From: Candidatus Uhrbacteria bacterium
Lineage (GTDB): Bacteria; Patescibacteria; ABY1; SG8-24; UBA9934
Assembly (NCBI GenBank): GCA_018664485.1
Contig: JABJOE010000002.1
Coordinates: 53,702-117,701 of the forward strand
Length of the DNA stretch: 64,000 bases
Direction of reading: 5' to 3'
Below the pieces are notes generated by a model that worked only from the letters and a program-made list of their open reading frames with translations, had not been told where the DNA came from and did not search any database. The position numbers and the translations under genes were made by a program. Positions 25,523 through 33,594 of the stretch are shown one piece after another (positions within the stretch are counted from its first letter, which is position 1; every line of letters begins with the position of its first letter).

Positions 25523-25551
25523 TTGACAAAAGGCCTATTTTATGCTATATT
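25523..25551 (+). promoter_or_regulatory. Promoter of the secreted-protein pair
   Basis: TTGACA at 25523-25528, 17-base spacer ending in TGC, TATATT at 25546-25551: a near-consensus extended -10 sigma70 promoter. Confidence 0.85.
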
Positions 25552-25640
25552 TCACAGTCCGAAATAGTTTCCAGAGGTGGCTGCGGACGCCCACAACCTA
25601 ATCCACCTCACACCACCAACCAAGAACACAGGAGAGAACC

Positions 25641-26375
25641 ATGCTCATCACACTGATGATGCTTTCAGGCCTTGCGCTCGCGCAGGACCACCTGATGCAA
25701 CCGGAAGAGCACTTTGAGTGCTACGTTCCGGGTGGAAGCGAGCCAGCACGGTGTTGGCAAGCAAAGAGCATCCACGACGCCGGCTATGTCTGTCTAGACA
25801 CTGCCTGCTCCGCCCTCAACAACCCGCCCGTTGCAGCAAGTCTGCACGTCCATGTTGAGCCAGCTACCACGGTAAGCGAAAGCGCACCGTGGGCTGACGA
25901 GCGGGTTCCCGCTTTGACGCCCGAGGCTCGCACATCGCCCAACACCTATGCGCGGAGCCCCGGCACTGTCGATCGGAATGGCGTTCGGGTCTATGGCCCG
26001 ACGACGCATCAGTCGGGAGGGAACGGGTCCTTCGACAGGTCACTGGAGGTCGTCGGCAACTGGGATGCAAATGAGAGCTGGGTTGCGGAAGTCCGTGGCC
26101 AGAATGCTCGCTATGAGAATGAGGCCAATCTTGCTGATCAGCGTGCTGATGAAGCTGAGGCGCGTGCCGCAGCAGCTGAGTACAGCCGTCAGAAGGCTCT
26201 AGTAGCCCAGAGACGTGCGCAGGCACGTAGTCGATCTCTCGCCTCAGACCTTAACTCGGCCTTGGATGCCGGGGGAGGACTGCTTGATGAGAATGATCGT
26301 CTCGCAGCTGAGCTCGCAGAAGAGCAAGCCCGCCTGCGGGCCCTGCAGGAAACCACCACCGAAGAGGAGAAGTGA
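25641..26375 (+). CDS. Secreted coiled-coil protein of unknown function
   Basis: 244 residues; ATG preceded by AGGAGAG. A short signal peptide ends near LALAQ. A region with four cysteines (ECYV, ARCW, YVCLD, TACS; residues about 27-58) could be disulfide-bonded. The middle is low complexity (Pro/Thr/Ser), and from about residue 150 an Ala/Glu/Arg-rich coiled coil runs to the end (ADQRADEAEARAAAAEY..., AELAEEQARLRALQE). No family recognised. It overlaps nothing but is followed after one base by a second exported-protein gene, so both are probably cotranscribed from the promoter at 25523. Confidence 0.7.
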   Translation: MLITLMMLSGLALAQDHLMQPEEHFECYVPGGSEPARCWQAKSIHDAGYVCLDTACSALNNPPVAASLHVHVEPATTVSESAPWADERVPALTPEARTSPNTYARSPGTVDRNGVRVYGPTTHQSGGNGSFDRSLEVVGNWDANESWVAEVRGQNARYENEANLADQRADEAEARAAAAEYSRQKALVAQRRAQARSRSLASDLNSALDAGGGLLDENDRLAAELAEEQARLRALQETTTEEEK

Positions 26376-26376
26376 C

Positions 26377-27009
26377 ATGAAGAAGTACATTACAGCGCTT
26401 ATCGCCTTGATGTTGCTGATCGTGCCACTCGCCTCGGCGATGGCAAGGCCAAGCAACGTCGCGGACCAGCACCCCCAGGGTGCGAATGTCCGAGACGTTC
26501 AGCAGAAGCACGGATACTGCTGGGTCGGTGACGTCCCGGTAGGCTTCAATGACCAAACTCTGGTCATTGAAATCACGTCGAGGAAGCGGACCAACTCTGA
26601 GGCTCAGAAGGATGTGCGGCCGATGCTGCCGCTCATGCTCACGGTCGAGGGGTCCAAGGTCAAAGTCATGAGGCGACACACCCTCAACGAAGAGCATACG
26701 CCTCACGGCTATCTCGTCACGATTGGGAATGTGGAATACCTCGAGACCGTCCTGTGGCCAGGTCAGTCATGCCAGGTTACCCCGCGCCAAACCCCGGACA
26801 ACCGATACACGGTTACCACGACCAGAGTGTCGACGGGAATTCTGTCTGACAATTGGCTGCGGGCAGACGGAGTAAGCGGATTCATGGGGTACAAGAACAT
26901 CGTAGGCGGAAAGCTCTTGCACAGCGGGTGCGAGGAGAAAGAGGTTCGATACGTCGGCAAAACCATGCCGGTCGTGACGAAGGCCTCTGACGACTTCACT
27001 GACTGCTAG
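26377..27009 (+). CDS. Secreted protein of unknown function
   Basis: 210 residues from ATG 26377, with GAGGAG nine bases upstream; the open frame extends further left but out of any good start. MKKYITALIALMLLIVPLASAMA is a clear signal peptide. The mature part has four cysteines (GYCWVG, QSCQV, SGCEE and a C-terminal DC), probably two disulfides, and reads as a beta-rich domain. No family recognised. It is the second gene after the promoter at 25523 and ends before a strong hairpin terminator. Confidence 0.7.
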   Translation: MKKYITALIALMLLIVPLASAMARPSNVADQHPQGANVRDVQQKHGYCWVGDVPVGFNDQTLVIEITSRKRTNSEAQKDVRPMLPLMLTVEGSKVKVMRRHTLNEEHTPHGYLVTIGNVEYLETVLWPGQSCQVTPRQTPDNRYTVTTTRVSTGILSDNWLRADGVSGFMGYKNIVGGKLLHSGCEEKEVRYVGKTMPVVTKASDDFTDC

Positions 27010-27053
27010 TCACCACTAGCAGTCACCTACTACAACCAGCAACCACAACGTCT

Positions 27054-27110
27054 ACGCCTTATCGAGAATCTGACGAATCTGTCAGGACTCGGTAAGGCGT
27101 TCGTTCTTTT
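27054..27110 (+). terminator. Terminator of the secreted-protein pair
   Basis: ACGCCTTA/TAAGGCGT outer arms (27054-27061, 27093-27100) with inner CGAG/CTCG and CTGAC/GTCAG pairing, followed by TTCGTTCTTTTT. Confidence 0.85.
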
Positions 27111-27118
27111 TAGCACCT

Positions 27119-27146
27119 AAATACAGTCATTATCCTGACTGTATTT
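27119..27146. repeat. 11-bp inverted repeat AAATACAGTCA/TGACTGTATTT
   Basis: Perfect arms with a six-base loop. It may be a second, weaker terminator or an operator. Confidence 0.5.
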
Positions 27147-27288
27147 GTCGTATGTTTGGCTGCAACGAATTCCAATCTCGTCGGCGTAGCGCTGCTAGGC
27201 CTCCTTGGTTATCATTCGTTTCGCTCAATCATCCTTTCAAATACATCTAGAACATGACCGTCTGTGAATACCATTTCTGACATGTAGA

Positions 27289-27313
27289 CATTACGCAACC
27301 CGGTTGCGTAATG
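27289..27313. repeat. 25-bp palindrome with ACGCAACC core
   Basis: Arms CATTACGCAACC and GGTTGCGTAATG around one central base. The core ACGCAACC-S-GGTTGCGT recurs at 49958-49974 and inside ribE at 54092-54108. Confidence 0.75.
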
Positions 27314-27353
27314 GGTGGTACACAGTTGTCTGAGCGATATAAGGTTCTTATAA

Positions 27354-27378
27354 AAACAAAAACAGAGCCTTGCGGCTC
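27354..27378 (-). terminator. Terminator of the pilin-like array
   Basis: On the minus strand GAGCC-GCAA-GGCTC followed by TGTTTTTGTTTTT. Confidence 0.85.
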
Positions 27379-27399
27379 CATTTTTATATACGCTTATAA

Positions 27400-27789
27400 C
27401 TAGCTGACTAGGTTCGCATCACTAAGCGCTGTGATAACGAAGTTTGTAATTGAGTATGCTGCGAGCAAGATGATCAGACCTACAACTGAGTTGATCATGA
27501 TTGTCTTTGCTTTTCCAACCTGGTCTGTGTTTCCTCCAGCCGTCATCCATAGGAATCCCGCGTAGATTACGAGCATTAGGAGTACGATACCGAGAACACT
27601 CACTAGAACACTCACTAGAATACCGATCGTTTCCGGAAGATCAGATGTAGCGAGAGTCGAGTTGTCTCCAGCCTCCTCAAGATTATCTGCTAGTGTGGCT
27701 GCGGATACAGGTACTGCTGCGTAAAGTAGTGGGAACGCTAGAGCGAGGGCAAGTGCCACGGCTCCAACACGTTTGAGGATATTTGTCAT
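27400..27789 (-). CDS. TrbC/VirB2-like small membrane protein (copy 1)
   Basis: 129 residues: signal peptide (to about VSAATLA), a short acidic stretch, then two membrane helices. The family core is VLGIVLLMLVIYAGFLWMTAGGNTDQVGKAKTIMINSVVGLIILLAAYSITNFVI. Proteins of this form resemble the VirB2/TrbC major pilins of type IV secretion systems, and are common in Patescibacteria with unknown use. Last gene of the leftward array of six; separated from copy 2 by 223 bases, so it may have its own promoter. Confidence 0.82.
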   Translation of the reverse strand: MTNILKRVGAVALALALAFPLLYAAVPVSAATLADNLEEAGDNSTLATSDLPETIGILVSVLVSVLGIVLLMLVIYAGFLWMTAGGNTDQVGKAKTIMINSVVGLIILLAAYSITNFVITALSDANLVS

Positions 27790-28012
27790 AAATCTTTATT
27801 TAATATTTTTGGAATTATCTTCGAGAGTGTCCTTCGGTCCATTCTTTACAGCAACTGCTGCACCGTTGTGAAAAAGCCTCGAAATAGTTCTACTATTCTT
27901 ACGTTTTTTCACTTAGGCTCGCTAGCTTCTGATAAGAATGTTTTCAAAGGCACTCTCAAATACAATCCCTTGATGACAGTAGTGTAACAAATGTTGATTT
28001 AGTCTACCAGCT

Positions 28013-28393
28013 CTATTGGGTAATAGCCTCGACTACGAAGAGAGATATAGCATATGAGGCGAGGACTATTATTAATCCAACGATAGCATTGACGAGTATA
28101 CCCTTCGCTTTATCAACCTGGCTTGAGTTTCCTCCAGCCGTCATCCATAGGAACCCCGCGTAGATGATAAGTAGCAGAAGTATGACTCCAAGTATGGATA
28201 ACACCACATCTATTAATGTGGAAACTATGCCCAGCAGGTCACCTTCATCGGCATCTACCGATCCGTAGACCTCTACAGCTGTATCGTCTAGCTGGTCGGT
28301 GAAGTCGACTGCTTGAGTGACAATCGGTACGGCGAAAAATAAAAGGAGGAGAGGGCTAGCTAAGAGCTTCGAAGACAAAGTTCGTAATCGCAT
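28013..28393 (-). CDS. TrbC/VirB2-like small membrane protein (copy 2)
   Basis: 126 residues from the ATG at 28393 (a longer frame reads out of the upstream gene). Signal-like segment LLLLFFAVPIVTQA, short acidic region, then VILLLLIIYAGFLWMTAGGNSSQVDKAKGILVNAIVGLIIVLASYAISLFVV. Its first 38 bases overlap the end of copy 3, indicating translational coupling. A 50-base stretch over the WMTAGG-N-SSQVDKAK codons (28104-28153) is identical at DNA level to copy 3 (28444-28493). Confidence 0.78.
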   Translation of the reverse strand: MRLRTLSSKLLASPLLLLFFAVPIVTQAVDFTDQLDDTAVEVYGSVDADEGDLLGIVSTLIDVVLSILGVILLLLIIYAGFLWMTAGGNSSQVDKAKGILVNAIVGLIIVLASYAISLFVVEAITQ

Positions 28394-28712
28394 AGGCGGC
28401 AGATATAATAACTGTTCCAATGACGGCAGTAATAAGAATGTTCTTCGCTTTATCAACCTGGCTTGAGTTTCCTCCAGCCGTCATCCATAGGAATCCACCA
28501 TAGATCATAAGGACCAGGAAGATAACACCAACCAAACTCATAAGAGGGTTGATGATATAGATTCCAACCCAGGAACCGATGGTGATGTCATCGATAGAGC
28601 CGTAAACTTCCTCACCCGTAGTCTCAAGTCCTGTATCTTCAGGAGAGAGCTGGGCGAGCGCTAGTTGTGGTAGTAGGCACAATGTTAGTAGTGCTAGAGA
28701 TAGTTTCCGCAT
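28356..28712 (-). CDS. TrbC/VirB2-like small membrane protein (copy 3)
   Basis: 118 residues with signal peptide LALLTLCLLPQLALAQ, then LVGVIFLVLMIYGGFLWMTAGGNSSQVDKAKNILITAVIGTVIISAAYAITNFV. Same two-helix architecture as its neighbours. The identical DNA block shared with copy 2 points to recent duplication or gene conversion. A GGCCC-GAGAA-GGGCC hairpin at 28718-28732 lies just upstream. Confidence 0.8.
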   Translation of the reverse strand: MRKLSLALLTLCLLPQLALAQLSPEDTGLETTGEEVYGSIDDITIGSWVGIYIINPLMSLVGVIFLVLMIYGGFLWMTAGGNSSQVDKAKNILITAVIGTVIISAAYAITNFVFEALS

Positions 28713-28782
28713 AGCCGTAGGCCCGAGAAGGGCCAGCGGTCATACGACAACGCATGAGTTTTGCAGGGCTGTGAGCGGCTTC

Positions 28783-29190
28783 TTACTGAGATGCTTCCAA
28801 AACGGATGTAAGCACAAAGCTTGAAATCGCGTATGCAGATAGGATGATGGCAAGTCCGATAATACCGGCTACCAAGAGACGCTTTGCCTCTCCAACTTTA
28901 TCATCGTTTCCACCGGCTGTCATCCACTTGAATCCACCCATAAGTACGATGAGCACTGCGATGATTCCAAGGAAGCCTAGGAAAACATTGATCAAGTTTC
29001 CGATTGTAGACTTTAGGTCTGACTGTCCAAGACCTGTGTTGTCAGTGAAGTCCTCACCGAAGAAGTCATCAACTTCTAGCTCGTCTGCGTGAGCGTACTG
29101 AATGTTTGCGTTAAAAAGTCCGGCTGCTGGTAGGAGCAATAGTAGTCCTAGACCAAATGCGCTAAGTGCGCGTGTGAGAATGTGGCTCAT
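28783..29190 (-). CDS. TrbC/VirB2-like small membrane protein (copy 4)
   Basis: 135 residues: signal peptide to about YAHADE, acidic FFGEDF region, then FLGIIAVLIVLMGGFKWMTAGGNDDKVGEAKRLLVAGIIGLAIILSAYAISSFVL. It differs from copies 1-3 by FKWMTAGG in place of FLWMTAGG, a variant usual in the family. Confidence 0.82.
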   Translation of the reverse strand: MSHILTRALSAFGLGLLLLLPAAGLFNANIQYAHADELEVDDFFGEDFTDNTGLGQSDLKSTIGNLINVFLGFLGIIAVLIVLMGGFKWMTAGGNDDKVGEAKRLLVAGIIGLAIILSAYAISSFVLTSVLEASQ

Positions 29191-29335
29191 AAAGACATTA
29201 GTTAGTAAGTGATAGTGATTTTAGATCATTCACATTTTAGAACAATTCCATATACGTAATCGGAGAAGGGTTTTCTCGCAATACGTTGATTAGACGCATG
29301 ATCGCAAAGGAAATGGTCAAAAAGTGAATGGTCTA

Positions 29336-29677
29336 TTAACCGTCAACGCTTCCAGTTGAAAGAGCGTTGAAGATTGCTGTTGTGATGATATAGGATGAGG
29401 CGATAACAATAATTCCCAGAACCGCCCAAACCATGATTTTCTTACCCTTATCTACCTGTGCGCTTTCACCTCGAGCTGTCATCCAGAGCATTCCAGCGTA
29501 GATGAACATCAAAAGAGCTAGAGTTCCAGATACCGAAAGGGCTCCTTGAATCACTCTCGCTACAATGATGCGAGGATCAGCTTCTCCGAGTGGATTTGTG
29601 ATAGTAACCTGTGCGTGGCTCATCAAAGGGATGAACAAGACACTTAAAGATACTATATATGCCCAGATACGTTTCAT
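29336..29677 (-). CDS. TrbC/VirB2-like small membrane protein (copy 5)
   Basis: 113 residues: signal segment IVSLSVLFIPLMSHAQ, then TLALLMFIYAGMLWMTARGESAQVDKGKKIMVWAVLGIIVIASSYIITTAIFNAL. WMTAGGN has become WMTARGE. Lies between copy 4 and the cysteine-containing copy 6. Confidence 0.8.
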   Translation of the reverse strand: MKRIWAYIVSLSVLFIPLMSHAQVTITNPLGEADPRIIVARVIQGALSVSGTLALLMFIYAGMLWMTARGESAQVDKGKKIMVWAVLGIIVIASSYIITTAIFNALSTGSVDG

Positions 29678-29732
29678 AGTGCAAATTATAACACGTGGTT
29701 CAAATATATGAACAGTGTTTTACCCAGTTTGG

Positions 29733-30242
29733 TTATTCGGTGATGATGATGTCGGCAGCATCCCCTCCAATTGTGTCTTCGATACTGTCGCCAGATTCTG
29801 GAATCTCTCCCGTTTTAAGAACGGAAATGATCACGTTTATTGCAACGTAGGCTCCGAAAATGATGGTAAGTCCGACAAGCGCACCAACGAGCGTATTCTT
29901 ACCTTTGTCTACCCAGTCAGTTCGGCCTGCTGAGAAGATCCAAACCATCCCCCCGTACACAAACATGAACAGCATGACTGTCCCGCTGATCGCTAATATA
30001 AAAACGCTAACATTTACCATTACCTGGAGGCCATTCTCGAGCGTACATCGACCTTCATCACGACATTCGCAAGTTGCAGCAGCCGAGTCACAGATGCCCG
30101 CAAAAATAATTCCTTGATCTAAAATGTCATTGTATTGTTCAGAGACGGTTGCAGCTTGTACAGGTGTTGCGATTGCAAAGGCGCCAAGAAAAAAACATGC
30201 AGTAATAAGGGTTGCTGTGAAGCGTCGAAATGATAAAACCAT
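29733..30242 (-). CDS. TrbC/VirB2-like protein with cysteine cluster (copy 6)
   Basis: 169 residues from the ATG at 30242, giving signal peptide MVLSFRRFTATLITACFF...TPVQA. A four-cysteine block AGICDSAAATCECRDEGRC precedes the first helix; the core is TVMLFMFVYGGMVWIFSAGRTDWVDKGKNTLVGALVGLTIIFGAYVAIN. The acidic C-terminal tail is longer than in the other copies. The cysteines suggest a disulfide-stabilised extracellular loop. First gene of the array, downstream of no clear promoter that I can name. Confidence 0.78.
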   Translation of the reverse strand: MVLSFRRFTATLITACFFLGAFAIATPVQAATVSEQYNDILDQGIIFAGICDSAAATCECRDEGRCTLENGLQVMVNVSVFILAISGTVMLFMFVYGGMVWIFSAGRTDWVDKGKNTLVGALVGLTIIFGAYVAINVIISVLKTGEIPESGDSIEDTIGGDAADIIITE

Positions 30243-30310
30243 ATGCGCAAAGTATACAACAAGGCCCACCTCTTTCGAAATGGGTCTTGTTACTGAATGT
30301 ATGTTGTGGA

Positions 30311-31714
30311 CTAATTTTTGCTGTACGTTTGTTTTACGCGTGATGCAGCTGACGACATCACAGCGTCTGGATCTTCGACACCAGCAAGAATTTCATCAAT
30401 TAGATTTTTCAGAATCTCGTCTGTTGCGTCGGCGTCATACCCTTTGTACCAACTCTCAGCAGTTAGTACTTGTGAGGCAAATGGTCCGAGCCACTCACTG
30501 TCTAGCTGGCTTGAGATCAGACTTCGTAGTGCTGTTGGCTTCTGCGCCTCCTCAAGGTACGAAGGAACATTCTCTTCGTCCGTTGCAAATAGGATGAAGC
30601 TCCATGCCCAGTCTGAGAACTCTGTAGACTTCGATACGCCTTCAACCCAGAAGTTTGCGTAGTTGACCTCACGACCTCCTTCAATTTGAGGAATAGTAGT
30701 GATGCTGAAGTTTAACTTTGGAGCTGTAGTACGAAGTAGTGGTGTGTGATAGCTGTACCCAATGAAAAATGCGGTTTCTCCGTTTGCAAATGCTTCAAAT
30801 GAACTCTCGAAGCTCTCGTCCCATGTGTAAACTTCTTTTGTTGGGTTTGCAAAGTCAGTGTAAAAGGCGATGGCGTCATAGCTTGGATAGACATCGTCTG
30901 GAACATCTGATGCAACTTCGTCGAATGTCACACGCCCGCGCTCATCCGTCATGTTTGCACCGTTTTGCATCATGAGTAGTGAGATTATATCGACAGAGCG
31001 CTCTACATTGTCTGAGGATCCGATAGCTCCACCGGACTGTTCGATTTCTCCGTTTGCATCGTATGTTGTAAGTGCAATGATATTTTCTTGGAACTCAGAC
31101 CAAGAGTTTGGCGGCTCTGCAATCCCGGCGGCATCCAGAAGGTCTTTATTGTAAAAGAGGGCAAGGCTGTCCATCGACATTGGAAGCCCGTAGATTCGTT
31201 CTTCGGGCTCAACGTCATCGTCTGGCTGATAGTCCAAGATGACATCTAGCTCAACCTGTTCTACAAAACTTGATGACAGCTCGCGCGTAGACATTGTCTC
31301 TTCTTCGCGTTCGATGATTACGATTTCTTTTCTAACTGTTCCTTGTTGTACCTGTGATTGTGTTGTGATTGTCTCAGGCATTGGCTCCATCAGATCCTGG
31401 TATTCATGCATCCATGTGTTGTGAACTGAGAAGATGTCTGGTCCACGTCCTTCGGCAATCGCAAGAACAAGTTCGTCTTGATATTCATCGAAGCGCAATT
31501 CTCGGTAGTCGATTTTTACGTTTGGATGCGTTAGGCGATAGGAGTCGATGACTGTGTCGAAAGTGTCATCATCGTCGAATACACGCCAGATTTCGAGCTC
31601 AACTTTGTCTAGAGATGAAACTGTACTTCCTCCACCTCCACAGCCGGCACCGATTGTGAGCAAGGCGACAAATGCGAGCGCTATAAATGGTTTTTTGAGT
31701 ATGCTCATACGCAT
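30311..31714 (-). CDS. Extracellular solute-binding lipoprotein, family 1
   Basis: 467 residues with signal peptide and lipobox TIGAGC. The mature protein follows the sugar-type ABC binding fold: VELEIWRVFDDDDTFDTVIDSYRLTHPNVKIDYRELRFDEYQDELVLAIAEGRGPDIFSVHNTWM, then YGLPMSMDSLALFYNKDLLDAAGI. An insertion of about 70 residues with low similarity sits between these. No permease or ATPase is adjacent; the neighbours are the pilin-like array and GalU. Its start overlaps the galU stop by ten bases, so it is read with galU. Substrate unknown; a role in polymer capture for the array is speculation. Confidence 0.85.
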   Translation of the reverse strand: MRMSILKKPFIALAFVALLTIGAGCGGGGSTVSSLDKVELEIWRVFDDDDTFDTVIDSYRLTHPNVKIDYRELRFDEYQDELVLAIAEGRGPDIFSVHNTWMHEYQDLMEPMPETITTQSQVQQGTVRKEIVIIEREEETMSTRELSSSFVEQVELDVILDYQPDDDVEPEERIYGLPMSMDSLALFYNKDLLDAAGIAEPPNSWSEFQENIIALTTYDANGEIEQSGGAIGSSDNVERSVDIISLLMMQNGANMTDERGRVTFDEVASDVPDDVYPSYDAIAFYTDFANPTKEVYTWDESFESSFEAFANGETAFFIGYSYHTPLLRTTAPKLNFSITTIPQIEGGREVNYANFWVEGVSKSTEFSDWAWSFILFATDEENVPSYLEEAQKPTALRSLISSQLDSEWLGPFASQVLTAESWYKGYDADATDEILKNLIDEILAGVEDPDAVMSSAASRVKQTYSKN

Positions 31715-32577
31715 AGTTTTTTTAGGTAGCGTTTCAAGTCTGCTTTAACGTCGGGATGTGTGAGTCCGAGCTCTATTTGGGCTCGGATAAAATGAAATTT
31801 GTTTCCGCAGTCATAGCGCTCACCCTGGAATTTACATCCGTACATTGCTTTTCCTTCTTTTAAGTATGTTGCGAAGGCATCTGCTAGTCGAATCTCTCCA
31901 TCTCGTCCTGGTTTCTGAGTTTTTAGGATTTCGATGATTCGAGGAGTGATGATGTATCGCCCGACAGCTGCAAGATTTGATGGTGCGTTTTTTGGCTCAG
32001 GCTTTTCTACAAAAGTACTAATTTGCCAATTCTTTTTATCAACTTCCTGTCCCGCAATTATCCCGTAGCTTCCAGTTTTTTTCTTTGGAATCTCTTGGAT
32101 TGCTACAACCGGGTCGCCATACTTATTATATGTGTCGATTAACTGTCCGATCGCTGGTTTTTTGTGATGGATGATGTCGTCTCCGAATAAAACGGCAACA
32201 GGCTCATCTTCATCAATGAAAGGGATTGCTGAAAGTAGTGCGTGCCCGTCTCCAAGCGGTTTTGCCTGGCGAACGAAGGCGAACTTCGCGAGCTTTCCGA
32301 TTGCCTCTACCTTTTTAAGCTCTTCGATTTTCTTTTTTTGCTCAAGACGGTACTCGAGCTCGAAGTTTCGGTCGAAATGATCCTCCAAAGCCCGTTTACC
32401 CATAGCTGTCACAAAGATGATCTCTTCGATTCCAGATGCAACCGCCTCTTCAACGATATATTGGATTACAGGCTTGTCGACAACTGGGAGCATCTCTTTT
32501 GGCTGCGCCTTTGTTGCTGGTAGGAAGCGGGTTCCCATTCCGGCAACAGGGATAATGGCTTTTCGGATTTTTTTCAT
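31705..32577 (-). CDS. galU: UTP-glucose-1-phosphate uridylyltransferase
   Basis: 290 residues with the nucleotidyltransferase signature KAIIPVAGMGTRFLPATKAQPKEMLPVVDKPVIQYIVEEAVASG, the lysine of VEKP and the DRNFELEYRLEQ-type segment of GalU. Makes UDP-glucose for cell-surface polysaccharides, in keeping with the flippase and polymerase genes a few kb downstream. It is the first gene of the leftward run that includes the binding lipoprotein. Confidence 0.94.
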   Translation of the reverse strand: MKKIRKAIIPVAGMGTRFLPATKAQPKEMLPVVDKPVIQYIVEEAVASGIEEIIFVTAMGKRALEDHFDRNFELEYRLEQKKKIEELKKVEAIGKLAKFAFVRQAKPLGDGHALLSAIPFIDEDEPVAVLFGDDIIHHKKPAIGQLIDTYNKYGDPVVAIQEIPKKKTGSYGIIAGQEVDKKNWQISTFVEKPEPKNAPSNLAAVGRYIITPRIIEILKTQKPGRDGEIRLADAFATYLKEGKAMYGCKFQGERYDCGNKFHFIRAQIELGLTHPDVKADLKRYLKKLCV

Positions 32578-32605
32578 AGTATGGATATTATAGCAAAAAG
32601 TTGAA

Positions 32606-32629
32606 CACTCCGCCCGGGTGGGCGGAGTG
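32606..32629 (-). terminator. Terminator of the 32662-32955 gene
   Basis: Perfect 10-bp arms CACTCCGCCC/GGGCGGAGTG with a GGGT loop; minus-strand flank TTCAACTTTTT. A second small hairpin ACGCC/GGCGT lies at 32639-32655. Confidence 0.75.
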
Positions 32630-32661
32630 CAGGTGGGGACGCCTAAGCGAGGGCGTCAGAT

Positions 32662-32955
32662 TCAGCCGGATGAGGCTCGTCTGATCTTGGGTATGTACAC
32701 ATACGGGCGCATGACCGGACGTAGAATCATGTCGCTTGTCAATCCTCCAATGAAGAGATGTCCCTCGTGGTAGTGGTAGGCGAAGAGACGGGCATCTGCA
32801 TCATCGCTTGCATGACCTCGTACATCAGGGTTCCTACACCCGTGGTGTTCACATGTGCCAGAGGCGCGGGCCCAGAGCACATTATCGTCTTCACATTCAT
32901 CTGAAGCGCGTATCGGGGACACGCCGCGGAGTTCACCTTCTGTAACTATGCGCAA
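32662..32955 (-). CDS. Orphan small protein (97 aa), TTG start
   Basis: The start is TTG at 32955, decided by AGGAGG (32962-32967) six bases upstream. The 97 residues contain a possible metal or disulfide cluster, DECEDDNVLWARASGTCEHHGC, and His-rich segments (FAYHYHEGHLF). No family recognised. It has its own promoter inside the 3' end of the upstream gene and a strong terminator, so it is an independent unit wedged between galU and the 32975 gene. Confidence 0.6.
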   Translation of the reverse strand: MRIVTEGELRGVSPIRASDECEDDNVLWARASGTCEHHGCRNPDVRGHASDDADARLFAYHYHEGHLFIGGLTSDMILRPVMRPYVYIPKIRRASSG

Positions 32956-32973
32956 TCTTTACCTCCTAATTAA

Positions 32974-33001
32974 ATCATAGCATCCTGTGCATCCTCCGCA
33001 A
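32974..33001 (-). promoter_or_regulatory. Promoter of the 97-aa orphan gene
   Basis: Reading left: TTGCGG, 16-base spacer ending in TGC, TATGAT. Extended -10 type like those at 25328 and 43709. Confidence 0.65.
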
Positions 33002-33481
33002 CTTTTTGATCTTCTTTATTGCCTTGCCCTGCTTTTTTGGTTGAAATACCTCGATTTCTATATCGAGATTGTCATTTTTTAAAAATACGGCTTTAAGTGC
33101 TGCAACTCGTCCATTTCCTTCGAAAGTATAATATTCGCTACCTGAGCTTACCCCACGTATATAGGTGAGTGATGGTAGGTACTTTGCAGAAAGCTCTTTT
33201 GTCATTGAACCTTCTTTCAAAATCTTCTTTTTATGGGTTGCGAGAATGCCAGCGCGCTTTTTTGTTGATTCTATTGTTGCTTCTCGATTATCTACCGGGT
33301 GGATTGGTATTAAGGAATAGAGAGGTACGACTTTTGTTTTTGGTTTTGGGCTTGTTTGCATAATCTCAAGTACAAGATGTGCCATGAAGGCATCTTTGTA
33401 GTTGAGCTGATGAATTTCAGAGCGCTTGCCACCAAGCCAGCTCCACACACGTTTCAATTCTGAAATAATTCGTTTGAACAT
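32975..33481 (-). CDS. Possible ParB-like protein of unknown function
   Basis: 168 basic residues. VVPLYSLIPIHPVDNREATIESTKKRAGIL and YYTFEGNGRVAALKAVFLKNDNLDIEIEVFQ have the layout of a ParB/sulfiredoxin-like fold (VPL..I.p...R......, ..GNGR..AL......), where the GNGR-type loop binds nucleotide. The match is weak and by eye. No HTH is visible, so a chromosome-partition role is unlikely. Its stop lies in the promoter of the next leftward gene. Confidence 0.45.
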   Translation of the reverse strand: MFKRIISELKRVWSWLGGKRSEIHQLNYKDAFMAHLVLEIMQTSPKPKTKVVPLYSLIPIHPVDNREATIESTKKRAGILATHKKKILKEGSMTKELSAKYLPSLTYIRGVSSGSEYYTFEGNGRVAALKAVFLKNDNLDIEIEVFQPKKQGKAIKKIKKLRRMHRML

Positions 33482-33550
33482 GCTGGAATTCTACTATCGT
33501 TCAGTAAATAGCGAAACCGAAGCTATATAAGGTGGCGACTTTTGCTGATT

Positions 33551-33578
33551 TTGACGCGGGGATTCTTTATGCTACGTT
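33551..33578 (+). promoter_or_regulatory. Promoter of the 33595 orphan gene
   Basis: TTGACG, 16-base spacer ending in ATGC, TACGTT. The predicted transcript starts only about ten bases before the ATG and includes AGGAGGG. Confidence 0.6.
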
Positions 33579-33594
33579 TTTAATAGGAGGGCAC

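Larger units (their letters stand above)
27010..27399. other. Gene-free stretch with four hairpins
   Basis: 390 bases between the secreted-protein pair and the pilin-like array. It holds a terminator for the + strand (27054-27110), an 11-bp inverted repeat (27119-27146), a 25-bp palindrome (27289-27313) and the terminator of the leftward array (27354-27378). No convincing ORF is seen. Confidence 0.7.
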
